Assembly: GCF_021655555.1 (NCBI RefSeq)
Contig: NZ_AP023086.1
Coordinates: forward strand, 4,370,685-4,434,684
DNA length: 64,000 bases
Direction: 5' to 3'
DNA from: Marinagarivorans cellulosilyticus
GTDB taxonomy: Bacteria; Pseudomonadota; Gammaproteobacteria; Pseudomonadales; Cellvibrionaceae
Shown in pieces: positions 25,616-34,857 of the stretch. The notes beneath the pieces were generated by a model that was not told where the DNA came from, ran no database searches, and worked only from the letters and a program-made list of their open reading frames with translations. Positions within the stretch are counted from its first letter, which is position 1; every line of letters starts with the position of its first letter. Made by a program: the position numbers and the translations under genes.

Positions 25616-26137
25616 TTAAGAGCTGGGGTTCAAAGCATAGCGCGCGGGCAGCGCAGAAACCGCACTAAGAGGAACCATAAACACGGGAATTTGAGCCAAC
25701 TGCAGAACTTTGCTCGCAACAGACCCAAGCACAGGTGCCTCGCCGTCAGTATCGCTGCAATTGCCGATAACAATAATGTCCGAAGCATTTTCTTTGGCGT
25801 ATTCAATAATGGTTTTTGCAGGCGCGCCCGTTTTCACGACGATATCACTTAAATAACGACTGAATTCCACACCAAATTCATCATCTAATAAACGCTCAAA
25901 AGCTTGCTCTCGAATGTTTTCTAGCAATCCATCGATATGCGCATTACTCAGGACTTCGTTTTTGGTTTGCTCAGAACAGCGGCTATTCACCACCGCAGCC
26001 GCCAAAGCATCAATGGGAGGCACTACGTGCAATACAACGATTTTGGCATTGAACTGCCTAGCTAACTGCTCCACATAAACTAGCGAATAAGCACTTAACA
26101 CGCCTAAATCACTCGCATACAATATGGTTTTAATCAT
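25616..26137 (-). CDS. Universal stress protein, UspA family
   Basis: 173 residues, single Usp domain. The start TILYASDLG and the ATP-binding-type loop DIIVIGNCSDTDGEAPVLGSVASKVL (G-N/H-x-x-G-x9-G-S pattern, imperfect) support the family. The long loop between strands contains extra residues. Cytosolic and probably stress- or oxygen-regulated; no clear Anr box is seen upstream. Monocistronic. Confidence 0.85.
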   Translation of the reverse strand: MIKTILYASDLGVLSAYSLVYVEQLARQFNAKIVVLHVVPPIDALAAAVVNSRCSEQTKNEVLSNAHIDGLLENIREQAFERLLDDEFGVEFSRYLSDIVVKTGAPAKTIIEYAKENASDIIVIGNCSDTDGEAPVLGSVASKVLQLAQIPVFMVPLSAVSALPARYALNPSS

Positions 26138-26441
26138 TATTGCCCCTACTGCCTCAGGCGGTTACGCCAAGGGCCTACCACTCAACATCTAAGCAAGAAT
26201 CATTTCCCTTGCTCTTTTATTCAGCCTAGCAGTCGCCCAAATCATTGTTGCCTTTTCTTGGCTAAAACCGACGAGCAGCATATGGCTTCAAAGCATTAAA
26301 CGAGCGATTTTGTCAGCCAGACAATATATCAATAAGTCACTGTATTAACGGTAGGAATATGTGACAAAAGGGAGGCAATACTAGGCGAAGGAAAAGCCAA
26401 ACGGCTGCAATAAACTAAGAGGGCCCTTTACGAAAAGAGCA
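26138..26441. other. Intergenic region between cheR and the Usp gene
   Basis: About 300 bases with no supported gene, no convincing terminator for cheR and no clear promoter. A TTGATATATTG stretch on the minus strand near 26318 resembles half an Anr/FNR box only. Confidence 0.4.
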
Positions 26442-27305
26442 CTAAGATTTCTTTTTGAATGCGATACCGGGCTTGCAATTAATCACTTCAAATAAATCTT
26501 CTGCGCCACTAATACTTTCTGAGGCCCCCAAAAATAGAATGGCATTGGGCGCTAAAACGCCGTGAATATTTCGAAGAATGCGCCTTTTTAACTCGGCATT
26601 AAAATAAATCAAAACGTTACGGCAAAACACAATGTGATATTTTTCAAAACCGTACGAATCACTCTGCAGATTAAGCGGTTTAAATTCTACACACTGACGC
26701 ACGTTGGCATTGATTTGCCAGCGGCCATCCGGTGTAGAAGAAAAAAACGTTTGCAGGCGTTCTTGACTCAAACCCCGGGCAATCGACAACCTGTCGTATA
26801 ACCCAGCCTTGGCACTTGCCAATATTTCGCTCGAGATATCTGTCGCAACTATGCGGCTATTAAGCGGCAAGCGACCTAAACGCTGCCGATTGAATTCATT
26901 TAACGTCATACTCAAGGAATAAGGCTCTTGCCCAGACGAGCACGCTGCACACCAAACGCGAATGTTTTGCACGCCGGCGTCGACCAACGCAGGAAACAGT
27001 GTGTTTTTCGCATATTCGAAGGGGTAATTGTCGCGAAACCACAGCGTTTCGTTGGTTGTCATCGCATCGACAACCTCCTGCCTTAACGCACGCTGGCTAG
27101 GGTTGCGCAGTAGCTCTAAGAGCTTGGTTACCGAACTAATATGCTCTTGCGCCAAAATACGACGAACCCGCGTGGCAACGAGGTATTCTTTGCCCGCCCC
27201 TAGATCAATGCCGCACGCTTGTTGTAAAAACAGGCGAAACTCCTGATACTCAACATCAGTAAAGCAAATACCCTTAGGGGTTGGCGGCGGCGTGCGAGCA
27301 GTCAC
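26442..27305 (-). CDS. cheR: Chemotaxis protein methyltransferase CheR
   Basis: 287 residues, GTG start. CheR methylates chemoreceptor glutamates using SAM. An N-terminal helical CheR_N domain (~20-75) is followed by the Rossmann methyltransferase with NIRVWCAACSSGQEPYSLSM (SAM loop) and HIVFCRNVLIYFN. Lies 42 bp downstream of cheV, the same pair as in pseudomonads, next to the flgA-flgM-flgN block. Confidence 0.95.
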   Translation of the reverse strand: MTARTPPPTPKGICFTDVEYQEFRLFLQQACGIDLGAGKEYLVATRVRRILAQEHISSVTKLLELLRNPSQRALRQEVVDAMTTNETLWFRDNYPFEYAKNTLFPALVDAGVQNIRVWCAACSSGQEPYSLSMTLNEFNRQRLGRLPLNSRIVATDISSEILASAKAGLYDRLSIARGLSQERLQTFFSSTPDGRWQINANVRQCVEFKPLNLQSDSYGFEKYHIVFCRNVLIYFNAELKRRILRNIHGVLAPNAILFLGASESISGAEDLFEVINCKPGIAFKKKS

Positions 27306-27347
27306 ATGATTACCTATAACTGTAAAGTGTACTGCAAGACAATTAGA

Positions 27348-28295
27348 CTACGCTTCATCAATCCCTTTCCCTGTCATTTCCTTCACCCTCGAGTTAACAC
27401 GTTTAGCCAGTTCGTCAGGGTGGAACTTGGCCAAAAAGTCGTTTGCCCCTACTTTTTTAACCATCGCCTCGTTAAACACACCACTTAACGATGTATGCAA
27501 AATAATATGCATGTTACTCAACTGCGGGTTAGCTCTTACTTCCGCGGTAAAGGTATAGCCGTCCATTTCTGGCATTTCGATATCGGAGATAATCATCAAC
27601 AATTCATGCGCTGGGTCTTTACCCTCACCGATTAACCCCTCTAAATAGTCCAGTGCTTCGCGCCCATCTTTGCGCACAGTCGTGGTCATTCCTAACGACT
27701 GCACAACCTTTTGTATTTGCTTACGGGCAATCGTCGAATCATCCACGATAAGCACGTGTTTATTGACTAACGTATCGCCTTTAGAATCTTCGATAACCTC
27801 TGGGCTCACATCTTCAGGCAGGGGCGATACTTCAGCTAATATCTTCTCTACATCGATGATTTCGACCAATTTATTATCAACTTGCGTCACCGCTGTTAAG
27901 TAATTGTCTCTGCCGGCGCCTTTGGGTGGCGGGTGAATCGCGCCCCAATTCATATTAACAATACGCTCCACAGACTTTACCAAAAAGCCCTGAGTAGACC
28001 CGTTATATTCAGTAATAATTACAAAGCACTGAGAAATATTATCTAGTGGCATGCTGCCAGTCGCTTGGCGCATATCCATAATAGGAATAGTGCCCCCACG
28101 AATGTGCGCAACACCGCGCACAACAGGATGACGTTTAGGGATTTCGTTAAGGTACGGGCATTGCAGTACCTCTTTAACCTTAAAAACATTAATTCCATAT
28201 TGTTGAGAGCCGCCCAAGCTAAACAACAATAACTCGAGTCGATTCTGCCCTACCAGTTGTGTGCGCTGGTTGACACTATCTAAAACGCCAGCCAT
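27348..28295 (-). CDS. cheV: Chemotaxis coupling protein CheV (CheW-REC)
   Basis: 315 residues. An N-terminal CheW-like scaffold (~1-160; NRLELLLFSLGGSQQYGINVFK) couples receptors to CheA. A C-terminal REC domain (~180-305) has LIVDDS, phospho-Asp in IISDIEMPEMDG and Lys in DFLAKFHP. Upstream of cheR in one operon, divergent from flgA. Confidence 0.95.
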   Translation of the reverse strand: MAGVLDSVNQRTQLVGQNRLELLLFSLGGSQQYGINVFKVKEVLQCPYLNEIPKRHPVVRGVAHIRGGTIPIMDMRQATGSMPLDNISQCFVIITEYNGSTQGFLVKSVERIVNMNWGAIHPPPKGAGRDNYLTAVTQVDNKLVEIIDVEKILAEVSPLPEDVSPEVIEDSKGDTLVNKHVLIVDDSTIARKQIQKVVQSLGMTTTVRKDGREALDYLEGLIGEGKDPAHELLMIISDIEMPEMDGYTFTAEVRANPQLSNMHIILHTSLSGVFNEAMVKKVGANDFLAKFHPDELAKRVNSRVKEMTGKGIDEA

Positions 28296-28728
28296 AAAAA
28301 TCTCCGTTCAGAGCGAAATTCACAATTCGCGCCCAAAGCTTGCAACCAATCAAACAGGCATATCCAAAGAATGGCGCCCATACATACTCTAACTCTAGTC
28401 GGTGATTTCTTGTTTTGGCGAACTAAATACCGCAAAAGTTCAAACGGTAGATTTTCCGGCACAGTATGCCCTCGCAGAGCGTCAAAAGATCAGCAAGCAA
28501 GCCAAACCAAAAGCAAAACCTAACCGGTATGTCAGTAATTCATACAAAAAAGACCTAACTCACACTTCCGCTCTACAGCGTTTGCCCCAATACCTTCCAC
28601 TCCTTTTAGACTGCTTACTAATCGGCTCGAGACTTGCACAAACAGCAAGTAATTACCAAAGACACATAAACCTGTCATACTTTTGACATAGCTTACAGCT
28701 ACAAAAATTTTCATACAGGAGGTGAATC
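28296..28728. other. Divergent regulatory region cheV / flgA
   Basis: 433 bases without a supported gene. It holds the sigma-54-like site at 28621-28638 reading toward flgA and a TTGACA hexamer at 28683 without a good -10. The cheV promoter was not identified. Short open frames here have no ribosome site and no family resemblance. Confidence 0.5.
28621..28638 (+). promoter_or_regulatory. Candidate sigma-54 promoter for flgA
   Basis: TCGGCTCG, AGAC, TTGCA: GG and GC are 10 bases apart, the -12 half is perfect and the -24 half has two mismatches. The flgA start lies about 90 bases downstream. In P. aeruginosa flgA is a FleQ/sigma-54 class gene, which agrees. Confidence 0.5.
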
Positions 28729-29463
28729 TTGAACCACATAGATAAGAAATTAGCTGCTTTCGGCCTATTTTTTTCCATCTTCATGCACGCTATAGCAGCG
28801 CACAGCGATGCGTCGAGTGGCGCAAACTACGAAGATATTGACGCTATGCGCACACAGGTAAAGGACATTCTTAGCAAGCACTACAGTTCTGTAATTCAAG
28901 ACGCCCAACTAGACATTAAAGTGTCCCGCCTTGATCCGCGGCTAAAACTCGCCAAGTGCTCTGAAAGTAAGAACATTAAAGTAAACGGCAACCAAACCAA
29001 AACAGCCAATATCTCTGTTAGGGTTAGCTGTAACGGGGAATCGCCATGGAGCATTTTTGTTCCTGCCCGCATAGACGTTTTGCAAGAAGTTGTCACCGCT
29101 ACACGGGACATTTATAAAGGCACCATCCTTAAAGCCGACGATCTATCATTGACGGTACGCAATACCAGTAATCTCGGCTTCGGTTACGCCAAAAGCACCA
29201 CCGCACTCATAGGCAATGCCATAACGCGTAATATTAGCTCTGGTGGCGTAATACGTTTGAAGCATGTGAGTGAACCCATCGCAATCACCCGCGGCGACAA
29301 AATCACCTTAGAGGCCGGCAATGGTGGCTTATCTGTTGCGACCTCAGCTATTGCGATGTCCGACGGCAAGATCGGCGAGCAAATACGAGTAAAGAATGCC
29401 CAATCCAAACGCGTTATCGAGGCATTTGTAGTTGCCCCTGGGCGCGCAGTTGCTAACCTTTAG
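28729..29463 (+). CDS. flgA: Flagellar P-ring assembly protein FlgA
   Basis: 244 residues, TTG start with an excellent AGGAGGTGA site. The signal peptide spans about residues 1-25. FlgA is a periplasmic chaperone for P-ring (FlgI) assembly. A SAF-like segment starts near ATRDIYKGTILKADDLSL (~125). The C-terminal part GEQIRVKNAQSKRVIEAFV is the conserved FlgA ending. First of flgA-flgM-flgN. Confidence 0.95.
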   Translation: MNHIDKKLAAFGLFFSIFMHAIAAHSDASSGANYEDIDAMRTQVKDILSKHYSSVIQDAQLDIKVSRLDPRLKLAKCSESKNIKVNGNQTKTANISVRVSCNGESPWSIFVPARIDVLQEVVTATRDIYKGTILKADDLSLTVRNTSNLGFGYAKSTTALIGNAITRNISSGGVIRLKHVSEPIAITRGDKITLEAGNGGLSVATSAIAMSDGKIGEQIRVKNAQSKRVIEAFVVAPGRAVANL

Positions 29464-29524
29464 ATCAATACTCAGTTAATTAAGACGCGAATACTAAAAA
29501 ACTATAAAAAAAGTAAAAAACTTC

Positions 29525-29551
29525 TAAAGTAAAAGCCATTGCGGCCGACAA
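29525..29551 (+). promoter_or_regulatory. Sigma-28 (FliA) promoter for flgM
   Basis: TAAAGTAA, 11 bases, GCCGACAA. This matches the sigma-28 consensus TAAAGTTT-N11-GCCGATAA in spacing and 13 of 16 bases. It lies 67 bases before the flgM ATG. A FliA-driven flgM gives the usual feedback control. Confidence 0.8.
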
Positions 29552-29617
29552 GCTCTGTGAACCGGCTGAATTTAAGCACAAAGCATCAGCCCTTAATGTG
29601 ATAAAGAGGCATACAAC

Positions 29618-29920
29618 ATGGTTATTGACACCGGCGGCGTCGGCAAAAACCGCCTTCATGCCCCAACTCAAGATACCGGCAAAACACGTGGCCCCTCTGC
29701 GGATAATGCCAGTAACTCTGCAAATGCGGCGCAAGCCTCAAGCGGCGATAATGTTTCGTTAAGCGGCGCCGGCCAAGCTATGAGCCGCCTTGAAAGTAAA
29801 GTGCAAAGCAGCCCCGAAGTAGACACAGCTAAAGTCGCTGCAATCAAACAATCTATTGCGAATGGAAGCTTTAGCCCTAACCCTTCCGCCATTGCCGATA
29901 AGATGCTGTCTGATTTTTAG
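29618..29920 (+). CDS. flgM: Anti-sigma-28 factor FlgM
   Basis: 100 residues, normal for FlgM. It binds FliA until hook completion, then is exported. The N-terminus is disordered and Asn/Ala/Ser-rich. The C-terminal FliA-binding helices include VDTAKVAAIKQSIANGSF and ADKMLSDF, the conserved FlgM ending. Preceded by a sigma-28 promoter, followed by flgN. Confidence 0.94.
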   Translation: MVIDTGGVGKNRLHAPTQDTGKTRGPSADNASNSANAAQASSGDNVSLSGAGQAMSRLESKVQSSPEVDTAKVAAIKQSIANGSFSPNPSAIADKMLSDF

Positions 29921-29995
29921 GCAGCACCTCCCTCTATAAAGCACTCTAAGCCCAGCGCTATAGCATCGACCTCCCACCCAAACAAACCGCACCAT

Positions 29996-30017
29996 CTTGT
30001 TTCTAGCTTGTTTCTAG
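29996..30017 (+). repeat. Tandem duplication of an 11-mer
   Basis: CTTGTTTCTAG occurs twice head to tail between flgM and flgN. It is probably a slippage duplication in non-coding sequence. Confidence 0.7.
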
Positions 30018-30138
30018 CTAATTACAGCCGGCAAGTCGTCTGCTCTGTAACCCATATTATGTAGAACTAGGCTTAAAACCTGCATGGCGCTTAACACAGC
30101 CGCAAAAGCGACATTTGTTTGACTAAGAGAATACTCCA

Positions 30139-30636
30139 ATGAGTTTTGCACACCCTCTGAATAACGACCGGCTAGCGAAAAGCATTAGCAACGATATTAA
30201 CGCTTGCCAAAACTTACTAGCCCTTTTAGAGCAAGAGCGTGAGCATCTAAAGAAACGCGAAATAGACAGCCTGGACGCCCTCATCGAAGCAAAATCAAAA
30301 CTCCTTAACCAACTACATCAAAGCGCACTTACGCGCACGCAGTGGACAAGCCAATATCAATCAGAAGCACAGCAAAGCACCGCCTCTAGCGCCGAGCAAG
30401 TCTTTAGCCAGTACGCCATCGAAAACGGCTTGGCAGAACAATGGCAAAAACTGCAGCAACTTTTTAAAGCCTGCCAAGATGCCAACGAAGTTAACGGCAA
30501 AGTGATGATGCGCAGCCAATCCACACACGAAAGGCTATTGAATATTCTGCGTGGCCAAGGCAATAACAGCCCGCTTTATAACGGCAAAGGCGCTAAACAC
30601 AACCAAAACTCCCGCGGAACCTTAGGCGAAGCCTAA
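30139..30636 (+). CDS. flgN: Flagellar export chaperone FlgN
   Basis: 165 residues. FlgN is a cytoplasmic chaperone for hook-associated proteins FlgK and FlgL. The helical N-terminal two thirds have the pattern LLALLEQEREHLKKREIDSLDALIEAKSKLLNQL, split here as LLALLEQEREHLKKREID plus the following heptads. The C-terminus is Asn/Gly-rich and disordered. Third gene after flgA and flgM, as in pseudomonads. Confidence 0.92.
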   Translation: MSFAHPLNNDRLAKSISNDINACQNLLALLEQEREHLKKREIDSLDALIEAKSKLLNQLHQSALTRTQWTSQYQSEAQQSTASSAEQVFSQYAIENGLAEQWQKLQQLFKACQDANEVNGKVMMRSQSTHERLLNILRGQGNNSPLYNGKGAKHNQNSRGTLGEA

Positions 30637-30706
30637 TCGAATAATTTCCCTTAAACCCAAAGGCCTGCAAGCGTATACTGAGCGACTTTTTTACGCAGTT
30701 GTTTTT

Positions 30707-31759
30707 ATGCCTTCACCTTCTGACACCACATCGCCGACCAACGCCCCCCATAACCCTTGGCGCTTCTGCACTGCCCCGATGATGGAGTGGAGCGACGCTC
30801 ACTGCCGTTTTTTTTGGCGACTTATCACAAAAGAAGCCCGCCTTTATACAGAAATGGTCACTACGCCAGCCCTAATTCACGGCAACCGCGCGCGCTTTTT
30901 AGCATTCAACAAAGAAGAGCACCCCATTGCCTTGCAGCTCGGCGGCAGCAACCCGCAGGAGCTTGCCGAATGCGCCAAGATGGCAGAAGACGCGGGCTTT
31001 GACGAGGTTAACCTTAACTGCGGCTGCCCGAGCGACCGCGTACAGGAAAATAAAATTGGCGCTTGCCTAATGGCGGAGCCAGAGCTGGTCGGCGATTGTA
31101 TTCAAGCCATGAAAAATGCCGTTGATATCCCCGTCACGGTAAAGCACCGCATAGGTATTGATGATCAAGATAGCGTAGAACACCTGCAACACTTCGTTCG
31201 CACCTTAAGTACTGCCGGATGCGAAGTTTTTATTGTGCACGCGCGCAAAGCGTGGCTAAAGGGCTTAAGCCCTAAAGAGAACCGAGAAATTCCACCACTG
31301 CAATATGAGGCCGTTTACGCCCTCAAAACCTTATACCCGCAGCATACCTTTGTACTTAATGGGGGGTTGAATACCCTAGAGCAATGCCAGCAACAGCTGG
31401 GCCCGCTGGATGGAGTCATGGTCGGCCGAGAGATGTACCACAACCCTTATAGCTTCGCACACGTAGACGCCCTGCTATTTAACGGCACAGCACCGGCTAG
31501 TCGTGAAGATATACTGGCCGAGTTTATGACTTACTGCTGGCAGCAACATAAAAAGGGAGTGAGATTGCATCATATGTCGCGGCACATATTAGGTATTTAC
31601 ACCGCACAACACGGCGGGCGTTTGTTCCGGCGTTTTTTAAGCGATAACGCCAGCCCAAAAGACGCTACACCCGCTGTTTTACAAGAAGCGCTGGACGAGA
31701 TGATCGCCCTGCAAGCCAAGCGAGAGGCTTACCTCCAAGCCTCCAAAGCCAAAACATAA
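30707..31759 (+). CDS. dusA: tRNA-dihydrouridine(20/20a) synthase DusA
   Basis: 350 residues, FMN-dependent TIM barrel that reduces uridines 20 and 20a in the tRNA D loop. The active-site Cys lies in VNLNCGCPSDRVQ (~105), a DusA-type motif. FMN-phosphate loop FVLNGGLNT and VMVGREMYHNPY are present. The N-terminal ~18 residues are a disordered extension. Monocistronic. Confidence 0.94.
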   Translation: MPSPSDTTSPTNAPHNPWRFCTAPMMEWSDAHCRFFWRLITKEARLYTEMVTTPALIHGNRARFLAFNKEEHPIALQLGGSNPQELAECAKMAEDAGFDEVNLNCGCPSDRVQENKIGACLMAEPELVGDCIQAMKNAVDIPVTVKHRIGIDDQDSVEHLQHFVRTLSTAGCEVFIVHARKAWLKGLSPKENREIPPLQYEAVYALKTLYPQHTFVLNGGLNTLEQCQQQLGPLDGVMVGREMYHNPYSFAHVDALLFNGTAPASREDILAEFMTYCWQQHKKGVRLHHMSRHILGIYTAQHGGRLFRRFLSDNASPKDATPAVLQEALDEMIALQAKREAYLQASKAKT

Positions 31760-31779
31760 AACTGGTACTTCCGTTCAGA

Positions 31780-31808
31780 TTGCGAAAATGCTCTGCTATG
31801 CCCATAAT
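31780..31808 (+). promoter_or_regulatory. Probable sigma-70 promoter for transaldolase
   Basis: TTGCGA, 17 bases, CATAAT. Spacing is ideal and each hexamer has one or two mismatches. The leader to the ATG would be about 22 nt and carries a GGGGG ribosome site. Confidence 0.55.
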
Positions 31809-31836
31809 ACGCGCCTCATGTAATAGGGGGACCTCC

Positions 31837-32769
31837 ATGACTAACAAGCTAGAACAACTTAAAAAATTCTCAGACGTTGTTGCCGACACGGGTGACATCG
31901 AAGCTATTAAACTGTACAAACCCGTAGATGCCACCACTAACCCATCGTTGTTGTACAGCGCCGCTCAATTAGAGCAGTACGCTCCTTTGGTACAAGACGC
32001 CCTAGCACGCGGTAAAGATATCGCAGACGCTGGTGACATCTTGGCTGTTGCTATTGGTTGTGAAATCCTCAAGATTGTTCCAGGCAAAATTTCAACAGAA
32101 GTTGATGCTCGCTTATCTTTCGATACTCAAGCATCTATCGCTAAAGCACATCGTTTAATTGAGCTTTACGAGCAAGCTGGCATTAGCAAAGACCGCGTTT
32201 TAATTAAGCTTGCCTCGACTTGGGAAGGTATTAAAGCTGCTGAAGTTCTTCAAAAAGAAGGCATCAACTGTAACCTAACCTTATTGTTCAGCTTTAGCCA
32301 AGCAGCTGCTTGTGCCGATGCCGGTGCGTTTTTGATCTCTCCATTTGTAGGTCGCATCTTAGATTGGTACAAAGCGAATACCGATCAAAAAGAGTACGCC
32401 CCTTTTGAAGATCCAGGCGTTCAGTCCGTTACTAAAATTTACGATTACTACAAATCTTGCGGTTACAATACTGTTGTTATGGGCGCAAGCTTCCGTAACA
32501 TCGGCGAGATCGAAGCCCTTGCCGGTTGTGACCGTTTAACCATTGGTCCAGCATTATTAGATCAACTGCAAAAAGACGAAGGCACCTTAGAGCAAGCTTT
32601 AAGCGCTGAAGGTAAGTCTGGCGGCGAGAAAATCGTTGAGACCGAAGCACAATTCCGCTTCAGCAACAACGAAGATGCAATGGCCACCGACAAACTTGCA
32701 GACGGCATCCGTCGCTTTGTTGTTGACATGGTTAACCTAGAAAACTTCTTAGCCTCTAAAAAGGGCTAA
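31837..32769 (+). CDS. tal: Transaldolase
   Basis: 310 residues from the ATG after AGGGGG; an in-frame extension to 31780 overlaps the promoter and is rejected. It transfers a dihydroxyacetone unit between sugar phosphates in the pentose phosphate pathway. Motifs: DATTNPSLL near residue 33, Schiff-base Lys in RVLIKLASTWEG (~130), NCNLTLLFSFSQA and the phosphate-site region SPFVGRILDWYK. The gene uses T-ending codons (GTT, CCT, TCT) more than neighbours do, suggesting high expression. Confidence 0.95.
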   Translation: MTNKLEQLKKFSDVVADTGDIEAIKLYKPVDATTNPSLLYSAAQLEQYAPLVQDALARGKDIADAGDILAVAIGCEILKIVPGKISTEVDARLSFDTQASIAKAHRLIELYEQAGISKDRVLIKLASTWEGIKAAEVLQKEGINCNLTLLFSFSQAAACADAGAFLISPFVGRILDWYKANTDQKEYAPFEDPGVQSVTKIYDYYKSCGYNTVVMGASFRNIGEIEALAGCDRLTIGPALLDQLQKDEGTLEQALSAEGKSGGEKIVETEAQFRFSNNEDAMATDKLADGIRRFVVDMVNLENFLASKKG

Positions 32770-32779
32770 GACGTTACCT

Positions 32780-33232
32780 ATGCTGTCGAAAATACTCGAC
32801 ATTTTTCAGGCCGAAATGCGGCCTGAAACTAACGCCGCACTCAGCGAGGAGCAAAAACGCCTTGCCTGTGCGGCGCTGCTTATTGAAGTCGCCATTGTTG
32901 ATAACGAGTTTGATGCAAAAGAACTCGCCTGTTTACAACGCGTACTTGAAGACAGTTTTGATATCCCCAAAAACCAAAGTGCCGAACTTATTACCCTTGC
33001 ACAAAACGAATGCATGGAATCTACATCCATGTACCAGTTTACACAGCAAATCAACCTACACTGTTCGCCACAAGATAAGTTCGATTTAATTGTTGGCATG
33101 TGGCGCATTGCATATGCTGATGGCGAACTCGACAAATATGAAGAGTATGTAATTCGCAAAGTTGCAGACTTAATTCATGTTGCCCATGGCGATTTTATCC
33201 GCGCAAAACATCACAGTCGACCTAGCCAATAA
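32780..33232 (+). CDS. TerB-like tellurite-resistance-type protein
   Basis: 150 residues, all-helical. It has the TerB-family repeats of an acidic metal-binding type: LLIEVAIVDNEFDAKELACL and WRIAYADGELDKYEEYVIRK. Soluble; function of stand-alone TerB domains is not settled. Starts 10 bp after the transaldolase stop, so probably co-transcribed with it. Confidence 0.85.
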   Translation: MLSKILDIFQAEMRPETNAALSEEQKRLACAALLIEVAIVDNEFDAKELACLQRVLEDSFDIPKNQSAELITLAQNECMESTSMYQFTQQINLHCSPQDKFDLIVGMWRIAYADGELDKYEEYVIRKVADLIHVAHGDFIRAKHHSRPSQ

Positions 33233-33338
33233 TTGTCGCTCGCAGCCTTTTAACCGCTCACCCCACCTTTTATATTGTTGACGCAAACCAAGCTAAGTCG
33301 CCTAAGCTTCTTACCTATACTAACGACACTCAATAACT

Positions 33339-34046
33339 ATGAATTTACTGTTGCTACGTGAAAGTGATGTCATTAATAACGCACAAACCGTGCTCAATGA
33401 TTATCGAGCCGAACATATTATTAAGGTTTTAAAACTTCCCGTTAACCACACACTCACTATTGGGGCAATTAATGGCATGGTGGGCACCGCCACAGTATTA
33501 GCCATTGCGAACAATACCGTTACCCTTGGCAACATAACATTAACAGCGCCGCCGCCAGCGCAAATTGATGTCGAATTAATTCTAGCGCTACCTAGGCCAC
33601 GCATGCTGCAACGCAGCCTGCAAACCATTGCGACTATGGGAGTAAAAAAACTCCATTTAATCCATACCCAGCGGGTCGAAAAAAGTTTTTGGCAAACGCC
33701 ACTATTAAAAGAGGATTCTATTGCGGAACAACTAATACTGGGGCTAGAACAGGCCAAAGCCACGCAAATCCCCGAAGTTATTCAACACAAAAAGTGGCGC
33801 CCTTTTATTCAAGACCAACTACCCCTAATGCAACAACAACAAAAAATTATTGCCCATCCAGGGAGTTACCCTAAAGCTACACCGCTAACAGCGCAGTCCT
33901 CTGTACTTGCCATAGGGCCAGAGGGAGGCTTTACCCAAGAAGAAGTCGATACCTTTTTAAGTAACCAGTTTTCCCCGGTACAATTAGGCGATCGCATTTT
34001 ACGCGTAGAAACTGCCGTGCCTGTGTTATTGGCCAAACTATTTTAG
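33339..34046 (+). CDS. rsmE: 16S rRNA (uracil1498-N3)-methyltransferase RsmE
   Basis: 235 residues, SPOUT fold. An N-terminal PUA-like region (DYRAEHIIKVLKL) is followed by the SPOUT domain with the SAM knot: VLAIGPEGGFTQEEVD and LGDRILRVETAVPVLLA. The GPEGG and LG..ILR.ETA motifs are diagnostic. Modifies U1498 in the decoding region of the ribosome. Confidence 0.95.
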   Translation: MNLLLLRESDVINNAQTVLNDYRAEHIIKVLKLPVNHTLTIGAINGMVGTATVLAIANNTVTLGNITLTAPPPAQIDVELILALPRPRMLQRSLQTIATMGVKKLHLIHTQRVEKSFWQTPLLKEDSIAEQLILGLEQAKATQIPEVIQHKKWRPFIQDQLPLMQQQQKIIAHPGSYPKATPLTAQSSVLAIGPEGGFTQEEVDTFLSNQFSPVQLGDRILRVETAVPVLLAKLF

Positions 34047-34080
34047 GTCGCCCCGCTTTGCCAGAAGCACCCTAGCGCTA

Positions 34081-34857
34081 TTAATCCAATAGCTTTTTCT
34101 TTGCCGCCGCAAACTCTTCTTCAGTTATAGCACCGCTATCTCGCAATGCTTTTAATCGCTCTAGTTCAGAAACTGTATCGCCACTAGCGCCAGCATGGGG
34201 CGAGGGTAAAACATCACCAGCAAAACGGACATTCAATAAAGGCTCCGGCGCCTGACCGCCAAAAAACGCACGTATTTTTTGCAAAATGTACTTCAACAGT
34301 CGCCACAGTTTCGGCAGTAACCATATCGCCAGCGCAACAAACACAATTAACAACGCCAAAAATACCAGCGGATGGTTTAAGGCTGCCCACAATCCTGCGA
34401 GCACCACTAAGTCTTCTGCAAAAGAAGCCCCCCAATTAGACAGCGGTTCCGGCGAAGTGTTAATAAGCATGCGTGTGCCAGCTTTTGTGGCATGGCTTGT
34501 TGTAGCTAAACCACCGCCGACAATCGCTGCTGCCAGCTCCATAACTGGAGACACATCTCCCACCGCACCAGCCGCCAACAAAGCGCCAGCCGGAATGCGC
34601 ACAAAGGTATGAATTGCATCCCAGCCAGTATCAACACCAGGGATCTTATCGGCAAAAAATTCCACGCAATACATTAAACCTGCCGCCGCAAGTACAAGGG
34701 GGTTCTCGAGTATTTGTAAGTCTGGCGGCAAATCAATATTTCCCGTAGCACTACCAAAACCCAACACCAGTAGCACCGCATATAGGTTAATCCCGCTAGC
34801 CCAACTGGCTCCCATTGTTAACGCCAATGTAGCAATAATACTTTCGTAGGCTTCCAC
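34081..34857 (-). CDS. DUF4126 membrane protein with C-terminal SHOCT domain
   Basis: 258 residues. Several hydrophobic segments fill ~1-200, with ASWASGINLYAVLLVLGFGS and the glycine-rich MELAAAIVGGGLATTSH typical of DUF4126. The last ~35 residues (LERLKALRDSGAITEEEFAA then KKKLLD) are a SHOCT domain, a short helical oligomerisation motif. The start overlaps the murU stop by 1 bp, so it is the last gene of amgK-murU-DUF4126. Function unknown. Confidence 0.8.
   Translation of the reverse strand: MEAYESIIATLALTMGASWASGINLYAVLLVLGFGSATGNIDLPPDLQILENPLVLAAAGLMYCVEFFADKIPGVDTGWDAIHTFVRIPAGALLAAGAVGDVSPVMELAAAIVGGGLATTSHATKAGTRMLINTSPEPLSNWGASFAEDLVVLAGLWAALNHPLVFLALLIVFVALAIWLLPKLWRLLKYILQKIRAFFGGQAPEPLLNVRFAGDVLPSPHAGASGDTVSELERLKALRDSGAITEEEFAAAKKKLLD

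Noticed and set aside
26310..26330. Anr/FNR box for the universal stress gene
   Set aside because: Only one half of the dyad is present.
28402..28686. 94-codon open frame upstream of flgA
   Set aside because: No ribosome site, no family pattern, and it lies across the cheV/flgA promoter region, including the sigma-54-like site.
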